DNA from: Absicoccus porci
GTDB lineage: Bacteria > Bacillota_I > Bacilli_A > Erysipelotrichales > Erysipelotrichaceae
NCBI RefSeq assembly: GCF_003725415.1
Contig: NZ_RJQC01000002.1
Span: forward strand, 32,681-96,680
Length of the DNA stretch: 64,000 bases
Reading direction: 5' to 3'
Shown here: piece by piece, positions 44,027 to 55,354 of the stretch
How positions within the stretch are numbered: position 1 is the stretch's first letter
Layout: each line of letters opens with the position of its first letter
Notes under the pieces: model-generated
What the model was told of the DNA's origin: nothing
Database searches by the model: none
What the model saw: the letters and a program-made list of their open reading frames with translations, nothing else
Translations under genes and position numbers: made by a program

Positions 44027-44860
44027 ATGAAAACATTTACTTTTGAAACTCTTCCTGTCACTCTGGCAGAAAGAGAAATTAACACTACGATCCCTCATCA
44101 AGAATTAGCGCATTGGCACGATACTCTTGAACTCATCCAAGTCAAACAGGGACAAATGCATTGTCATGTCAACGAATCCGATTTCTTATTAAAAAAGGGA
44201 GATATCTGCATCATCAATCAGGATCAAGTACATCGCATTTATAGCGACGATACCTCTTGTCTTGTCCATACTCTTTCCGTTGACCCAATGATGTTGTCAT
44301 CCATTCATGAGTTGTATCACCAATTGATCTTACCTATTATTTCCGATCAAGATTTCACCCATATTCGTATGCATGGTCGCAATAGTCATGCCCACCTCAT
44401 TTCGAATTTAATGGATGATTTACAAATCTTGGCACAAGAAAAACCTTCTGGATATGCTCTCCAGGCCTTAGCCTATGTATCGATGATCTTGCGTCAGGTC
44501 TATATCGTACATAATGATGAACCGCTTGAAGCTGATCATGATGAAGATCTTCGAATCCAAAAGAAAATGGCTACCTTTATTTATGAACATTATGGCGAAG
44601 CTATCGGTCTGAGTGAAATTGCTCAAGCTGGTGGTATCAGCCGTTCCAAATGTTCGACTGTATTTAAAAAATATACGGAAACTTCACCCATAGACTTTTT
44701 AAATGCCTATCGTTTAGAAAAGGCGGCTGCCCTATTAAAAAACACGCATGCTTCCATTGCCGATATTGCTTTTTCATGTGGATTTAACCAACAAAGTTAT
44801 TTCAATCGTCTCTTTCTAAGAGAATATGGTATAACTCCAAAGGGCTATCGAAATGCATAA
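44027..44860 (+). CDS. AraC-family transcription regulator
   Basis: 277 residues. The N-terminal cupin (HWHDTLELIQVKQGQMHCHV, LLKKGDICIINQDQVH) is an effector-sensing domain. The C-terminal pair of helix-turn-helices is typical (GLSEIAQAGGISRSKCSTVFKKY, then SIADIAFSCGFNQQSYFNRLF). The first ATG at 44027 has no clear ribosome site. It is divergent from the dps operon and may regulate it or itself. The effector is unknown. Confidence 0.9.
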   Translation: MKTFTFETLPVTLAEREINTTIPHQELAHWHDTLELIQVKQGQMHCHVNESDFLLKKGDICIINQDQVHRIYSDDTSCLVHTLSVDPMMLSSIHELYHQLILPIISDQDFTHIRMHGRNSHAHLISNLMDDLQILAQEKPSGYALQALAYVSMILRQVYIVHNDEPLEADHDEDLRIQKKMATFIYEHYGEAIGLSEIAQAGGISRSKCSTVFKKYTETSPIDFLNAYRLEKAAALLKNTHASIADIAFSCGFNQQSYFNRLFLREYGITPKGYRNA

Positions 44861-44886
44861 AAAAAACAGGATGAGATCATCCTGTT
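44861..44886 (-). terminator. Terminator of the tRNA-Glu gene
   Basis: AACAGGAT pairs with ATCCTGTT and, on the minus strand, is followed by a T run (A tract 44859-44866). The araC gene on the plus strand also ends here. Confidence 0.8.
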
Positions 44887-44894
44887 AGTAACAA

Positions 44895-44969
44895 TGGTAG
44901 CATGTACGGGACTCGAACCCGTGATACAGCCTTGAGAGGGCTGTGGCTTAACCGCTTGCCGAACATGCC
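44895..44969 (-). tRNA. tRNA-Glu (CTC)
   Basis: 75 bases with encoded CCA. On the minus strand the acceptor arms GGCATGT and ACATGCT pair (one G-U). The anticodon stem CAGCC/GGCTG encloses the loop CTCTCAA with anticodon CTC. The T arm ACGGG-TTCGAGT-CCCGT is standard. It is isolated, with its own terminator. A CTC isoacceptor supplements the usual TTC tRNA. Confidence 0.92.
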
Positions 44970-45011
44970 ATGTGCCCATTTATTTTATCATAGACACACA
45001 AAATTGCAACG

Positions 45012-45551
45012 TTATTTATGATACAAGAAACAAGTTTCTTCATGCGAATTGATGATGCCACAAGCCTGCAAATACGAATAGATGATTGTCGTTCCCACAA
45101 ACTTCATCCCTCGTTTTTTGAGATCTTTGGAAATCTGATCCGATAGATCTGAACTTGTCTTTCCCGTTTCATAGATGGTTTTTCCATTGGTCCAATGCCA
45201 AAGATAGGCATCGAACGAATGCCATTCTTGTTGAATGGATCGATAGACTTTCGCATTTGTGATAGTAGCTTGGATCTTCAAACGATTGCGAATGATGTCT
45301 GGATCCAGTCGTAATCGTTCGATATCTGCTTGATCATAGTTCATAATCGTATTGATATCAAACTGATCAAACGCTTTACGAAAATTCTCACGTTTATTCA
45401 AAATAATTTCCCAAGATAAGCCCGCTTGAAAGGTTTCTAAAATCAATAATTCAAATAAATCCTGATCATCATGATGGGGCTTTCCCCATTCGTGATCATG
45501 ATAGTCTACATAAATTGGATTTTTTTCATTACACCAAAAACAACGATTCAT
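45012..45551 (-). CDS. tag: DNA-3-methyladenine glycosylase I
   Basis: Base-excision enzyme removing 3-methyladenine. The 179-residue product has the Tag zinc and base-binding parts: CFWCNEKNPIYVDYHDHEWGKP, FELLILETFQAGLSW and the late GMKFVGTTIIYSYLQACGIINSH. The ATG at 45551 follows GGAGG. That ribosome site directly follows the T tract of the ATP synthase terminator, so some read-through from atpC is possible. Confidence 0.94.
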   Translation of the reverse strand: MNRCFWCNEKNPIYVDYHDHEWGKPHHDDQDLFELLILETFQAGLSWEIILNKRENFRKAFDQFDINTIMNYDQADIERLRLDPDIIRNRLKIQATITNAKVYRSIQQEWHSFDAYLWHWTNGKTIYETGKTSSDLSDQISKDLKKRGMKFVGTTIIYSYLQACGIINSHEETCFLYHK

Positions 45552-45561
45552 GCTTTCCTCC

Positions 45562-45586
45562 AAAAAGGAGGATATTTCTATCCTCC
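45562..45586 (-). terminator. Terminator of the ATP synthase operon
   Basis: On the minus strand GGAGGATA (45586-45579) pairs with TATCCTCC (45574-45567) around GAAA and is followed by five T residues. The first arm contains the end of atpC. Confidence 0.9.
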
Positions 45587-45961
45587 ATATACACTAATTC
45601 GATTGATTGCTCGAGCTAAAGCTAACTGTGCCCGTTGCATATTGGTCTTCGGATCTTTCTTATCCAATCGATCTTGTGCTCGTTTAGCTGCTTGTCTGGC
45701 TCTTTCAATATCAATATCTTTTCGTCCTTCGATCGCATCGGTCAAAATCAAACAACGATCTTTTTCAAATTTAGTAAAACCACCAGCCAATGCATAGGGG
45801 GCTTCTTGTTTTAGATCCAGTCGACAAGGAACCAACGCCGCAAATAAAGGCGTATGATTCGGTAATAAAGTAATTTCCCCAACTACCGTTTTCATATGCA
45901 CACTATCCACATCACTTTCGAGATAGGTACCTCTGGGAGTTACGACCTTGATATGGATCAT
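45578..45961 (-). CDS. atpC: ATP synthase epsilon subunit
   Basis: 127 residues: N-terminal beta-sandwich (IHIKVVTPRGTYLESDVDS, GEITLLPNHTPLFAAL) and C-terminal helical hairpin (IDIERARQAAKRAQDRL). It sits on the central stalk and inhibits ATP hydrolysis. The ATG at 45961 is preferred: GGTGAG precedes it and the atpD stop ends one base before. A GTG at 45970 is possible but lacks a ribosome site. Confidence 0.94.
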   Translation of the reverse strand: MIHIKVVTPRGTYLESDVDSVHMKTVVGEITLLPNHTPLFAALVPCRLDLKQEAPYALAGGFTKFEKDRCLILTDAIEGRKDIDIERARQAAKRAQDRLDKKDPKTNMQRAQLALARAINRISVYGG

Positions 45962-45962
45962 A

Positions 45963-47372
<1,410 letters not shown>

Positions 47373-47380
47373 TTACCTCC

Positions 47381-48229
47381 CTATGATAAGGCATTGGCGC
47401 CACCAACAATATCAATGATCTCATTGGTGATTGCCGCCTGACGCGCCTGGTTATATGCCAACATCAATTCATCATGCAACTCATCTGCATTATCCGTTGC
47501 TGCTTCCATCGCCATACGACGAGACGCTTGTTCACTCGTTTTCGATTCTAGAAAACGCGCATAGACAGCTGATTTAACAGCCATCGGAATAATTTGTGCC
47601 AACATTTCATCTTGATCCGGTTCATAATCCGTCAACTGTTTGGCACCTTCTTGTACTTCTTCCTTTATTTCCTGTTTTTGAACCGGTAATACCGTTTCCA
47701 ACGTTGGAATATACGTTAACACATTCTTAAAATGCGTATACAAAACTTGAATTTTACCAATTTCGCCATTTTCAAAACGCTTCAAAGCATCATTCAATAA
47801 TTTGGAAATAATTTCATACGCATTATCCAAATTCATATTTTCAATGCCCTTATGCAAAACTTTATGATTGGCTTTTGCCCAGGTACAACCATTGGTACCA
47901 ATCATTACGATATCATCTTTCGAGTGTGTATCTAACATACGGAAGATATTCGCATTGTATGCACCACATAAACCCATATCCGACGTAAAGACAATAACGA
48001 AATTTGGTTTCTCTTTATTTTCTCTTAAATAGATGGAATCATCCGCACTCGAACGAACCGCAAAAGCCAATAAATCTTCCAAACCATTCGCATACTCTCG
48101 ATTTTCTTCCATCCGACGACGTTGTTTAGTCAATTCCGTACTCGCAATCAACTGCATAACACGCGTGATCTTACGGGTAGACTCTACCGATCGAATTCGC
48201 GACTGTATAGCTTGCCTACTCTGCGCCAT
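47381..48229 (-). CDS. atpG: ATP synthase gamma subunit
   Basis: Rotary shaft, 282 residues. Conserved N-terminal [20 protein letters not shown] and C-terminal [17 protein letters not shown]...[13 protein letters not shown] are visible. It overlaps the atpA end by 14 bases, suggesting coupling. Confidence 0.96.
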   Translation of the reverse strand: MAQSRQAIQSRIRSVESTRKITRVMQLIASTELTKQRRRMEENREYANGLEDLLAFAVRSSADDSIYLRENKEKPNFVIVFTSDMGLCGAYNANIFRMLDTHSKDDIVMIGTNGCTWAKANHKVLHKGIENMNLDNAYEIISKLLNDALKRFENGEIGKIQVLYTHFKNVLTYIPTLETVLPVQKQEIKEEVQEGAKQLTDYEPDQDEMLAQIIPMAVKSAVYARFLESKTSEQASRRMAMEAATDNADELHDELMLAYNQARQAAITNEIIDIVGGANALS

Positions 48230-49751
48230 ACGAATGACCCTCAGCTACGGAAAAAACCTGACCAAACGCGGTTAACGCTGTATTGATCGTTTTTTCCAAT
48301 TCATCATCCAGTTGACCCTTTTGATTAATTTGATCCAAGATATTTGGATATTCTGCCTTGATATAAGAAAGCATATCCGTTTCATATTGACTCAAAGCAT
48401 CCATATCAATACTATCTACATAACCATGTTGCGCTGCATACAACACCATGACCTGTTCACTCACAGGCATCGGTTGATATTGTTTCTGCACCAACAAATG
48501 TTCCAAACGCGCACCATGATCCAAGATTTTCTTTGTGGTTGGATCTAGCTCCGAACCAAAACGTGCAAAAGCTTCCATTTCATGATATTGTGCCAAATCC
48601 AATTTCAAGGAACTAGACACCTGCTTCATAGCCTTGATTTGCGCAGCTGATCCAACCCGAGAAACCGACAAACCACTATCTACGGCCGGACGAATACCTT
48701 CATTAAACATATCCGTCTTTAAGAAAATTTGACCATCGGTAATCGAAATTACATTGGTTGGAATATAGGCGGAAATATCACCAGCCTGCGTTTCAATGAT
48801 TGGCAAAGCCGTTAAAGATCCATTGCCATAGTCTTCATTTAAACGAGCAGCTCGCTCTAATAAACGAGAATGCAGATAGAAAACATCACCCGGATACGCT
48901 TCTCGTCCAGGTGGACGACGAAGAAGTAATGACAGTGTACGATAGGCAACGGCATGTTTTGATAAATCATCATAGATGATCAAAACATCTTCGCCATTTT
49001 CCATCCATTCTTCTCCCATAGCACATCCTGCATAAGGTGCAATATATTGTAACGGTGCTGAATCCGAAGCCGTCGCAACGACAACTGTTGTATAGGCCAT
49101 CGCACCTGTTTGTTTCAATTTTTCGACAATTTGTGCAACCGTACTTGCTTTTTGACCAATCGCAACATAAATACATTTCACATCGGTATCCATTTGATTC
49201 AAAATGGTATCAATCGCAATGGCTGTTTTACCTGTTTGACGATCACCAATGATCAACTCTCGCTGACCACGACCAATAGGAATCATGGAATCAATGACTT
49301 TTAAACCTGTTTGCAGAGGAACCGAAACACTTTTACGCGTAATAACACCCGGTGCCACTCGCTCTACAGGACGTGTCTTTGTATACGCAATTGGTTCTTG
49401 TCCATCAATGGCTTGTCCCAACGCATTGACAACACGACCCAATAAACCATCACCAACAGGCACTTCCACAATATGACCGGTTCGCTTTACGGCATCGCCC
49501 TCTTTGATATCTGGATTTTCTCCCAATAAAACGACACCAACATTTTCTTGTTCCAAGTTCATGACCATGCCATACACATCGTGAGGAAACAACAACAATT
49601 CACTCATCATCGCATTACGAAGACCATAAACTGTCGCAATTCCATCACCAATACTGATGACCGTGCCACTTTCTGTCATTTCTAGATCCTGGTCGATATT
49701 TTGAATTTGGGCTTTGATCAATTTACTGATCTCTGCGGGATTTAAACTCAT
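48216..49751 (-). CDS. atpA: ATP synthase alpha subunit
   Basis: Non-catalytic nucleotide-binding subunit, 511 residues. [13 protein letters not shown] Walker A, the [10 protein letters not shown] region and [22 protein letters not shown] are present. The ATG at 49751 lies 5 bases after AGGTGG. Confidence 0.98.
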   Translation of the reverse strand: MSLNPAEISKLIKAQIQNIDQDLEMTESGTVISIGDGIATVYGLRNAMMSELLLFPHDVYGMVMNLEQENVGVVLLGENPDIKEGDAVKRTGHIVEVPVGDGLLGRVVNALGQAIDGQEPIAYTKTRPVERVAPGVITRKSVSVPLQTGLKVIDSMIPIGRGQRELIIGDRQTGKTAIAIDTILNQMDTDVKCIYVAIGQKASTVAQIVEKLKQTGAMAYTTVVVATASDSAPLQYIAPYAGCAMGEEWMENGEDVLIIYDDLSKHAVAYRTLSLLLRRPPGREAYPGDVFYLHSRLLERAARLNEDYGNGSLTALPIIETQAGDISAYIPTNVISITDGQIFLKTDMFNEGIRPAVDSGLSVSRVGSAAQIKAMKQVSSSLKLDLAQYHEMEAFARFGSELDPTTKKILDHGARLEHLLVQKQYQPMPVSEQVMVLYAAQHGYVDSIDMDALSQYETDMLSYIKAEYPNILDQINQKGQLDDELEKTINTALTAFGQVFSVAEGHSYGAE

Positions 49752-49761
49752 AGTACCACCT

Positions 49762-50292
49762 CTAGCTCTTCTTAATTTGTTCTTTCATTTCATTTGCCCT
49801 AGCCAATACCGTATTGTCTAACACAAAATCTGCCGTTTGAACTTTCAATCCAGCAATCAACTTCGGATCTACTTTCACATCCAGTTCAACCGTTTTATGT
49901 AAACGTTCTGACAAGACCTTCTTTAGATCTTCGACTTGTTTTGGATCCAAAGCAGCGGCCGAATAGACTTCGACCATCTCAATATGATGATACTTGTCAT
50001 AACATTTTTTATATGCTTCATATATTTCTGGAATATATGCACACAAGTCATGTTGATTCAACACACGAAGAAACCGAAAAACAATAGGATCTACATCTTT
50101 TTCAAAACAAGTTGATAAAATTTGTTCCTTTTGTTCTCGTTTGATCTTCGGATGTTTTAAAACTGCAACCAGCTTTTGATTCGATACCCATACATTGGAA
50201 CACGCTTTGAGTTGTTCCAAATACACATCATCTTTTTGTGATTCGGTACCAAGCTCAAATAAAGCCTGTGCATAAGGCATCATATCCATCAT
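49762..50292 (-). CDS. atpH: ATP synthase delta subunit
   Basis: Peripheral-stalk subunit, 176 residues: [10 protein letters not shown]-terminus, helical bundle, and C-terminal [29 protein letters not shown]. It overlaps atpF by four bases. Confidence 0.95.
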   Translation of the reverse strand: MMDMMPYAQALFELGTESQKDDVYLEQLKACSNVWVSNQKLVAVLKHPKIKREQKEQILSTCFEKDVDPIVFRFLRVLNQHDLCAYIPEIYEAYKKCYDKYHHIEMVEVYSAAALDPKQVEDLKKVLSERLHKTVELDVKVDPKLIAGLKVQTADFVLDNTVLARANEMKEQIKKS

Positions 50293-50801
50293 TGTTGATC
50301 TCCTGCCTTAGCCAGGAAATCATCAACGAACTTACGCTGTGTTGACTCATCCATTTCCTTATCTACCAGCTTTTTCGCTGCTTCAATGGCAACATCACTG
50401 ATAGCTTCTTTCATTTCATCCTGCGCCTTTAATCGATCCCGATCAATATCTTCCTGCGCTTTGGCTTTTATACGCGCAGCTTCCGAATTGGCCTGATCCA
50501 AGATTTCCTTTTTCTGTTGTGTCGCATTGACACGCGCCGTTTCAATGATCACATGCGCATCTTGCCCGGCATGTTGCATCTGTACATCGTACTTTTCTTT
50601 CTGTGCCAGTGCTGCTTTTTTTAGATTCTCACTCGAATCAATATTATCTTGAATCAAATCTTGACGCTTCTTCACAAAAGCTAAGATCTTATCCCAAAAA
50701 AAATGTTTCGCAAATAATACGATCAAAATCGTTGAAATCAACGTCATGATCATATCTTGCAGATTGATACGCAGGTAGTTCGCTACGTTAAAATCAACCA
50801 T
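50289..50801 (-). CDS. atpF: ATP synthase b subunit
   Basis: 170 residues: one N-terminal membrane helix (about 15-35) followed by a long charged coiled coil (KKRQDLIQDNIDSSENLKKA and on). It forms the peripheral stalk dimer joining Fo to F1. It lies 5 bases after atpE. Confidence 0.95.
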   Translation of the reverse strand: MVDFNVANYLRINLQDMIMTLISTILIVLFAKHFFWDKILAFVKKRQDLIQDNIDSSENLKKAALAQKEKYDVQMQHAGQDAHVIIETARVNATQQKKEILDQANSEAARIKAKAQEDIDRDRLKAQDEMKEAISDVAIEAAKKLVDKEMDESTQRKFVDDFLAKAGDQQ

Positions 50802-50806
50802 AAGAC

Positions 50807-51055
<249 letters not shown>

Positions 51056-51077
51056 TTATTGTCCTCCTTTTGTTTAT

Positions 51078-51785
51078 TTAGTCCGTTGGCGCTACTTGCT
51101 CTCCTAAAAAATAGGAACCCAACGTAAAGAAAATAAATGATTGAATGAATGCCGAGAAACAATCAAAATACATGTGCAAAAATGGCGTTGCGATATAACC
51201 AAGCACACCCCACGGCATCGTGATCTTCATCAATGTATAGACCAACATCATGATGATGTATCCTGCCAGCATGTTTCCAAACAAACGCATCGTCAAAGAA
51301 ATAACCGGTGCTACCTCACCAATCAAGTTCAATGGATACAAGAACCAAAATGGCTGTGCCCATTCCTTTAAACGCGATACCAAACCCGCTTTTTTAATAC
51401 CATAAAACTGTACCATCACGAATAAAGACAAAGCCAACGTTCCATTGAAACTTACATTGGATGTTGGATTTTGTAGACCCAAAAGACCCATTAAATTACT
51501 GACGATCATCATAAAAAACAACGTTCCAAAAATCGGCAAATACTCCAATGTTTTTTCCCGTAAGTTTGGTTTGATGACATACATGATCGCATTTAACATC
51601 TCTTCTGCTACATACACAACACCTGTTGGTTTCTTTGAAGGATCCGCTTGATCTATTTTTTTACCGGCCACATAGAAGAAAATCGCAAATAAAATGCATA
51701 AGCAAAACCACACCAAGATGGACTGTGGAATTTCCAAATGAAAACCACCGATTTGGATCTCTAACGCACTAATCTGCTCTCCCAT
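51078..51785 (-). CDS. atpB: ATP synthase a subunit
   Basis: 235 residues with five to six membrane helices. It has the essential Arg in SLTMRLFGNMLAGYIIM, PLNLIGEVAPV before it, and a C-terminal FLHMYFDCFSAFIQSFIFFTL. It provides the ion half-channels. It overlaps the end of the atpI-like gene by 17 bases. Confidence 0.96.
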   Translation of the reverse strand: MGEQISALEIQIGGFHLEIPQSILVWFCLCILFAIFFYVAGKKIDQADPSKKPTGVVYVAEEMLNAIMYVIKPNLREKTLEYLPIFGTLFFMMIVSNLMGLLGLQNPTSNVSFNGTLALSLFVMVQFYGIKKAGLVSRLKEWAQPFWFLYPLNLIGEVAPVISLTMRLFGNMLAGYIIMMLVYTLMKITMPWGVLGYIATPFLHMYFDCFSAFIQSFIFFTLGSYFLGEQVAPTD

Positions 51786-52140
51786 GATGATCCTCCTTTT
51801 CTATTTGTGCATAAGCCAAAAGACTGGCCTTATGCATTAAAAACCCGATTAATACACCAAGAATAGAAAGATGCATCCAAGCACAAATGCCTAAAATCAA
51901 ACCATACATGGCATAACGAGCCACATATCCCCTTTGTCCTTGTGCCTTTCCATCCTCAATGGATAAAGACTGCGTCAAATTGACAATCGAACGATATCCA
52001 AGCAATCCCATACCAAGACCAATTCCAATGCTGATAGCCACCATTCCACCAAAACAAAGCCAACCAATGAAAGCCGCTATGCTTCCAAATAGAATCGATG
52101 TGCGCACCACGAAATGGGTCATTTTATGCATCGCATCCAT
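51769..52140 (-). CDS. atpI: AtpI-family membrane protein
   Basis: 123 residues, four membrane helices, with the GLGMGLLGYRSI loop and a charged tail. It holds the AtpI position at the head of the atp genes, where it is thought to help c-ring assembly. It overlaps the upp stop (TAATG), so upp and atp genes share a transcript. Confidence 0.8.
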   Translation of the reverse strand: MDAMHKMTHFVVRTSILFGSIAAFIGWLCFGGMVAISIGIGLGMGLLGYRSIVNLTQSLSIEDGKAQGQRGYVARYAMYGLILGICAWMHLSILGVLIGFLMHKASLLAYAQIEKEDHHGRAD

Positions 52141-52760
52141 TACTTAGTACCGAAAATTCGATCTCCTGCATCTCCTAAACCAGGAATAATATATCCATGT
52201 TCATTCAAACGCTCATCCAAAGCCGCTAAATATAAATGTACATCTGGATGCGCTTTTTCCACCGCATTGACACCTTCTGGTGCACCAACCAAACAAACCA
52301 AACGAATCGATTGTGCTCCATGGGCTTTGGCCATATCAATAGCCGCAATACTGGAACCACCCGTTGCCAACATAGGATCCACAATGATGACTTCCGCTTC
52401 CGGAAAATCCTTTGGATACTTTTCAAAATACACCTGTGGTTTTAATGTTTCTTCATTACGGAACATACCGATATGAGCAACTTGTGCCGTTGGAATCAAA
52501 TCCATGATACCGGAAACCATACCCAAACCAGCACGCAAAATAGGCATAATCACAACTTTCTTTGCCAATTCCTGTCCTACATATGGTGCCATTGGCGTTT
52601 CAATCTGAATATCACGCGTTGGCAGATCACGAGTAACTTCATAAACCATCAAGCCACCAATTTCGTCCAAATTCTGACGAAAATCTTTTGTTCCTGTATC
52701 TTTATTACGCATGATCGTCAATTTATGACGAATCAATGGATGATCAATAACTGTTAACAT
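52140..52760 (-). CDS. upp: Uracil phosphoribosyltransferase
   Basis: Salvages uracil to UMP. 206 residues: [12 protein letters not shown] start, [18 protein letters not shown], and the PRPP loop [11 protein letters not shown]; the terminal [17 protein letters not shown] is diagnostic. It is the first gene of the ATP synthase operon, a pairing seen in several Firmicutes. Confidence 0.97.
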   Translation of the reverse strand: MLTVIDHPLIRHKLTIMRNKDTGTKDFRQNLDEIGGLMVYEVTRDLPTRDIQIETPMAPYVGQELAKKVVIMPILRAGLGMVSGIMDLIPTAQVAHIGMFRNEETLKPQVYFEKYPKDFPEAEVIIVDPMLATGGSSIAAIDMAKAHGAQSIRLVCLVGAPEGVNAVEKAHPDVHLYLAALDERLNEHGYIIPGLGDAGDRIFGTK

Positions 52761-52787
52761 ATGTTCTTTTTCTCCTTACAATTCTAT

Positions 52788-52816
52788 ATTTTAAACAAAT
52801 AAAAAAGCGTTTTCAA
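52788..52816 (-). promoter_or_regulatory. Promoter of the upp-atp operon
   Basis: On the minus strand TTGAAA (52816-52811) and TAAAAT (52793-52788) are 17 bases apart. The -35 box overlaps the stop codon of the upstream metallohydrolase gene. No clear terminator separates the two transcripts. Confidence 0.65.
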
Positions 52817-53565
52817 TACAACACTTCTTGAATTGTGCACACATCAAACTGATGAGCAGCCCGCAAACGCATGCCCGCATGGGTAAATCCCTGCTTTCGA
52901 AACGCATCTTCCAATACATCCAATGCCAATTGCGGATGATTCGCTTCTTGCGAAATATGTGCTAAAATAATTTCTTTGGTCCGCGAATTGATCAACTGCA
53001 TCAAATTATGAGACGAATCTTCATTATTCAAATGTCCATCGTCCCCTAATATGCGCTGTTTGATAAACATGGGCCGACTGGTCTGCATCAATTTAGCCAC
53101 ATCATGATTGCTTTCAAAAATATAATAATCCGCATCTTGCAGATATTCTTTTGCTTCATTGGGAACAAAACCCGTATCTGTAATATATACTAACTTTTGC
53201 GTTTGCGTTTCAATCACGTAACCAACCGTTTTCGGTGCATCATGCGATAGACGAATGACCCGAATATGAAAATCACCCACATCAAATGTTTCATTCGGAC
53301 ACACGATATGATGATTGGAAAGATCATCTATATCACAATACGAATACACTGGCAAATGGGCCACATCTTTGATACGAGATACATGATCCTTATGTGTATG
53401 TGTAATCAAAACACCATCACACACATTGACATCCGCATCCACTTGGTCAAACGCTTTCGTTAGATATTTTTTGGTCGATCCACAATCAATTAAGATCTGC
53501 GCATGATCACTCCGAATCAAACAACTATTTCCCTTGGATCCCGAACACAATAAATCAATGCGCAT
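52813..53565 (-). CDS. MBL-fold metallohydrolase, YycJ/WalJ-like
   Basis: 250 residues. The metallo-beta-lactamase motif THTHKDH, a later His in RLSHDAP, TDTGF and a terminal His (ILAHIS) make a two-metal site. The opening LCSGSKGNSCLI is that of YycJ/WalJ, linked to DNA exonuclease/mismatch or cell-wall control. No walRK genes are adjacent here; it instead follows dnaB, overlapping its end by 11 bases. The ATG at 53565 follows AAGGAG. Confidence 0.9.
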   Translation of the reverse strand: MRIDLLCSGSKGNSCLIRSDHAQILIDCGSTKKYLTKAFDQVDADVNVCDGVLITHTHKDHVSRIKDVAHLPVYSYCDIDDLSNHHIVCPNETFDVGDFHIRVIRLSHDAPKTVGYVIETQTQKLVYITDTGFVPNEAKEYLQDADYYIFESNHDVAKLMQTSRPMFIKQRILGDDGHLNNEDSSHNLMQLINSRTKEIILAHISQEANHPQLALDVLEDAFRKQGFTHAGMRLRAAHQFDVCTIQEVLY

Positions 53566-54901
53566 AAATATCGTCTCCTTGATTGGCATAGTTTGTGAAT
53601 CGTGACAAACTCTTTTCAAATGCTAGATGAATCTTGCCAATCGCACCATTCCGATGTTTAGCCAATGAAAGATCAACCACTTCCGTATCACTCTCTTCTT
53701 CCTTATCCTTTTCATAATAGTTTTCGCGATATAAGAACATAACAATATCCGCATCTTGTTCAATGGAACCCGATTCACGTAAATCGGATAATTGCGGTTC
53801 ATGATCCGTTCGTTCTTCGACTTTACGAGATAACTGCGATAACGCAATGACCGGACATTCCATTTCTTTCGCTAAAATCTTCAAATTACGTGAAATATCC
53901 GATACCTCTTGTTGACGTGATTCTTGCCGACCACCCGTGATCAACTGTAAATAATCGATGACAATCAATGAAAGCTGACCATGTTCACTCTTTAATTTTC
54001 GACACTTTGAGAAGATTTGAGATACCCGGATACTGGATGTATCATCAATATAAATTTCACGCTCACTCAAATGCGAGGCCGCCGCATTTAACTTTGACAT
54101 ATCCGATTCACTCAAATGTCCACTACGCAACTTATCCGCAAAAACTCGGCTCTCACAACTCAATAAACGCTTCATCAAACTATCACTAGGCATTTCCAAG
54201 GAAAACATTGCTACACAACCCGGATTGCGTTTTGCCACTTGATTTAAAAAATTCAAAGCCAACGCCGACTTTCCCATGGCAGGACGAGCCGCTAAAATAA
54301 TGAGATCCCCCCGTTGAAAGCCATTGGTGATCGCATCCAAATCGGTAAATCCCGTTTTAATTCCAGTCACACCTTGATGATTGCGTAATTCATTCAATTC
54401 CGCAATGACTCGATTACTGATTTCTCGACTCGATTCAAATTCAGCACCTCGCCGAACCCGCGTCACATCCATGATAGAACGCTCCGCTTGATCTAAGACC
54501 GCATCGATATCACTACTATCGGTATAAGCTAAATTGGTGATTTCATCACTGGTCTGAATCAAACGCCGCAATTGTGCTTTATTCTTAATTTCTTCTACAT
54601 AAGAAGGAACGATAGAAGGACCAATCGCTGTATCCACTAAAGAAACAATGTAGTCCGCTCCCCCGGCACTTGCCAATTTATCTTGATCTTGAAGACGAGT
54701 CATTACCGTGATCTGGTCCACTGGTTTACCTTCTTCTTGCAGATCCATTATGGTTTGATACAAACGCTGATGCGCTGGCAAATAGAATTCTTCGGCTTCT
54801 AGATCCGCATCCAAACACATCGTGATGACTTCAGGCCACATCATCATAGCGCCCAACAGTGCACACTCTAAAGGTTGACTATTGGGTAACTCGCGCGCCA
54901 T
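53555..54901 (-). CDS. dnaB: Replicative DNA helicase DnaB
   Basis: Hexameric fork helicase of 448 residues. The N-terminal helical domain (NSQPLECALLGAMM) is followed by the RecA-like domain with ARPAMGKSALALN Walker A, LSLIVIDYLQLI Walker B, SQLSRKVEERTDHEPQLSDLRESGSIEQDAD and FLYRENYY. It starts 3 bases after rplI. Confidence 0.97.
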   Translation of the reverse strand: MARELPNSQPLECALLGAMMMWPEVITMCLDADLEAEEFYLPAHQRLYQTIMDLQEEGKPVDQITVMTRLQDQDKLASAGGADYIVSLVDTAIGPSIVPSYVEEIKNKAQLRRLIQTSDEITNLAYTDSSDIDAVLDQAERSIMDVTRVRRGAEFESSREISNRVIAELNELRNHQGVTGIKTGFTDLDAITNGFQRGDLIILAARPAMGKSALALNFLNQVAKRNPGCVAMFSLEMPSDSLMKRLLSCESRVFADKLRSGHLSESDMSKLNAAASHLSEREIYIDDTSSIRVSQIFSKCRKLKSEHGQLSLIVIDYLQLITGGRQESRQQEVSDISRNLKILAKEMECPVIALSQLSRKVEERTDHEPQLSDLRESGSIEQDADIVMFLYRENYYEKDKEEESDTEVVDLSLAKHRNGAIGKIHLAFEKSLSRFTNYANQGDDIYAH

Positions 54902-54904
54902 GGC

Positions 54905-55354
54905 TTACCCCTTTTGGCGAACTTTTACGACGATTTCGCCAATGACCTGATTGCGATACAGATCAACTTTGACACGCGTTGTTCCTAAACTTGAAATTGG
55001 TGCATCCAATAAAATTTTATGTTTATCAATTTGAATGCCCTTTTTTTGTAGAGCAGCCACAATATTCTTGGTCGAAACCGAACCAAACACTTGGCCATTG
55101 GCACCGGCATTCAACAAAAATTCAATCGGTGTATTTTCTAATTGTTCTTTGATGGCCTCTGCTTGTTTTTTCAATTCTGCTTCTTCTTCTTTGCGCACTT
55201 CCATTTGTTTGTCTAATACTTTTTTAGACCCCTTTGTATAAGCAACCGCATACCCATTCTTTATCAAATAATTACGAGCATACCCATCGCTTACTTCTTT
55301 GATCTCATCTTTTTTACCTAATTTACGAATATCTTTAAGCAAGATTACCTTCAT
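54905..55354 (-). CDS. rplI: 50S ribosomal protein L9
   Basis: 149 residues: N-terminal MKVILLKDIRKLGKKDEIKEV with DGYARNYLI, a long central helix, and a C-terminal domain. The start at 55354 lies 9 bases after AAGGAGG and gives the classic MKVIL N-terminus; the ATG at 55363 overlaps the ribosome site. It overlaps the gdpP end by 20 bases. Confidence 0.97.
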   Translation of the reverse strand: MKVILLKDIRKLGKKDEIKEVSDGYARNYLIKNGYAVAYTKGSKKVLDKQMEVRKEEEAELKKQAEAIKEQLENTPIEFLLNAGANGQVFGSVSTKNIVAALQKKGIQIDKHKILLDAPISSLGTTRVKVDLYRNQVIGEIVVKVRQKG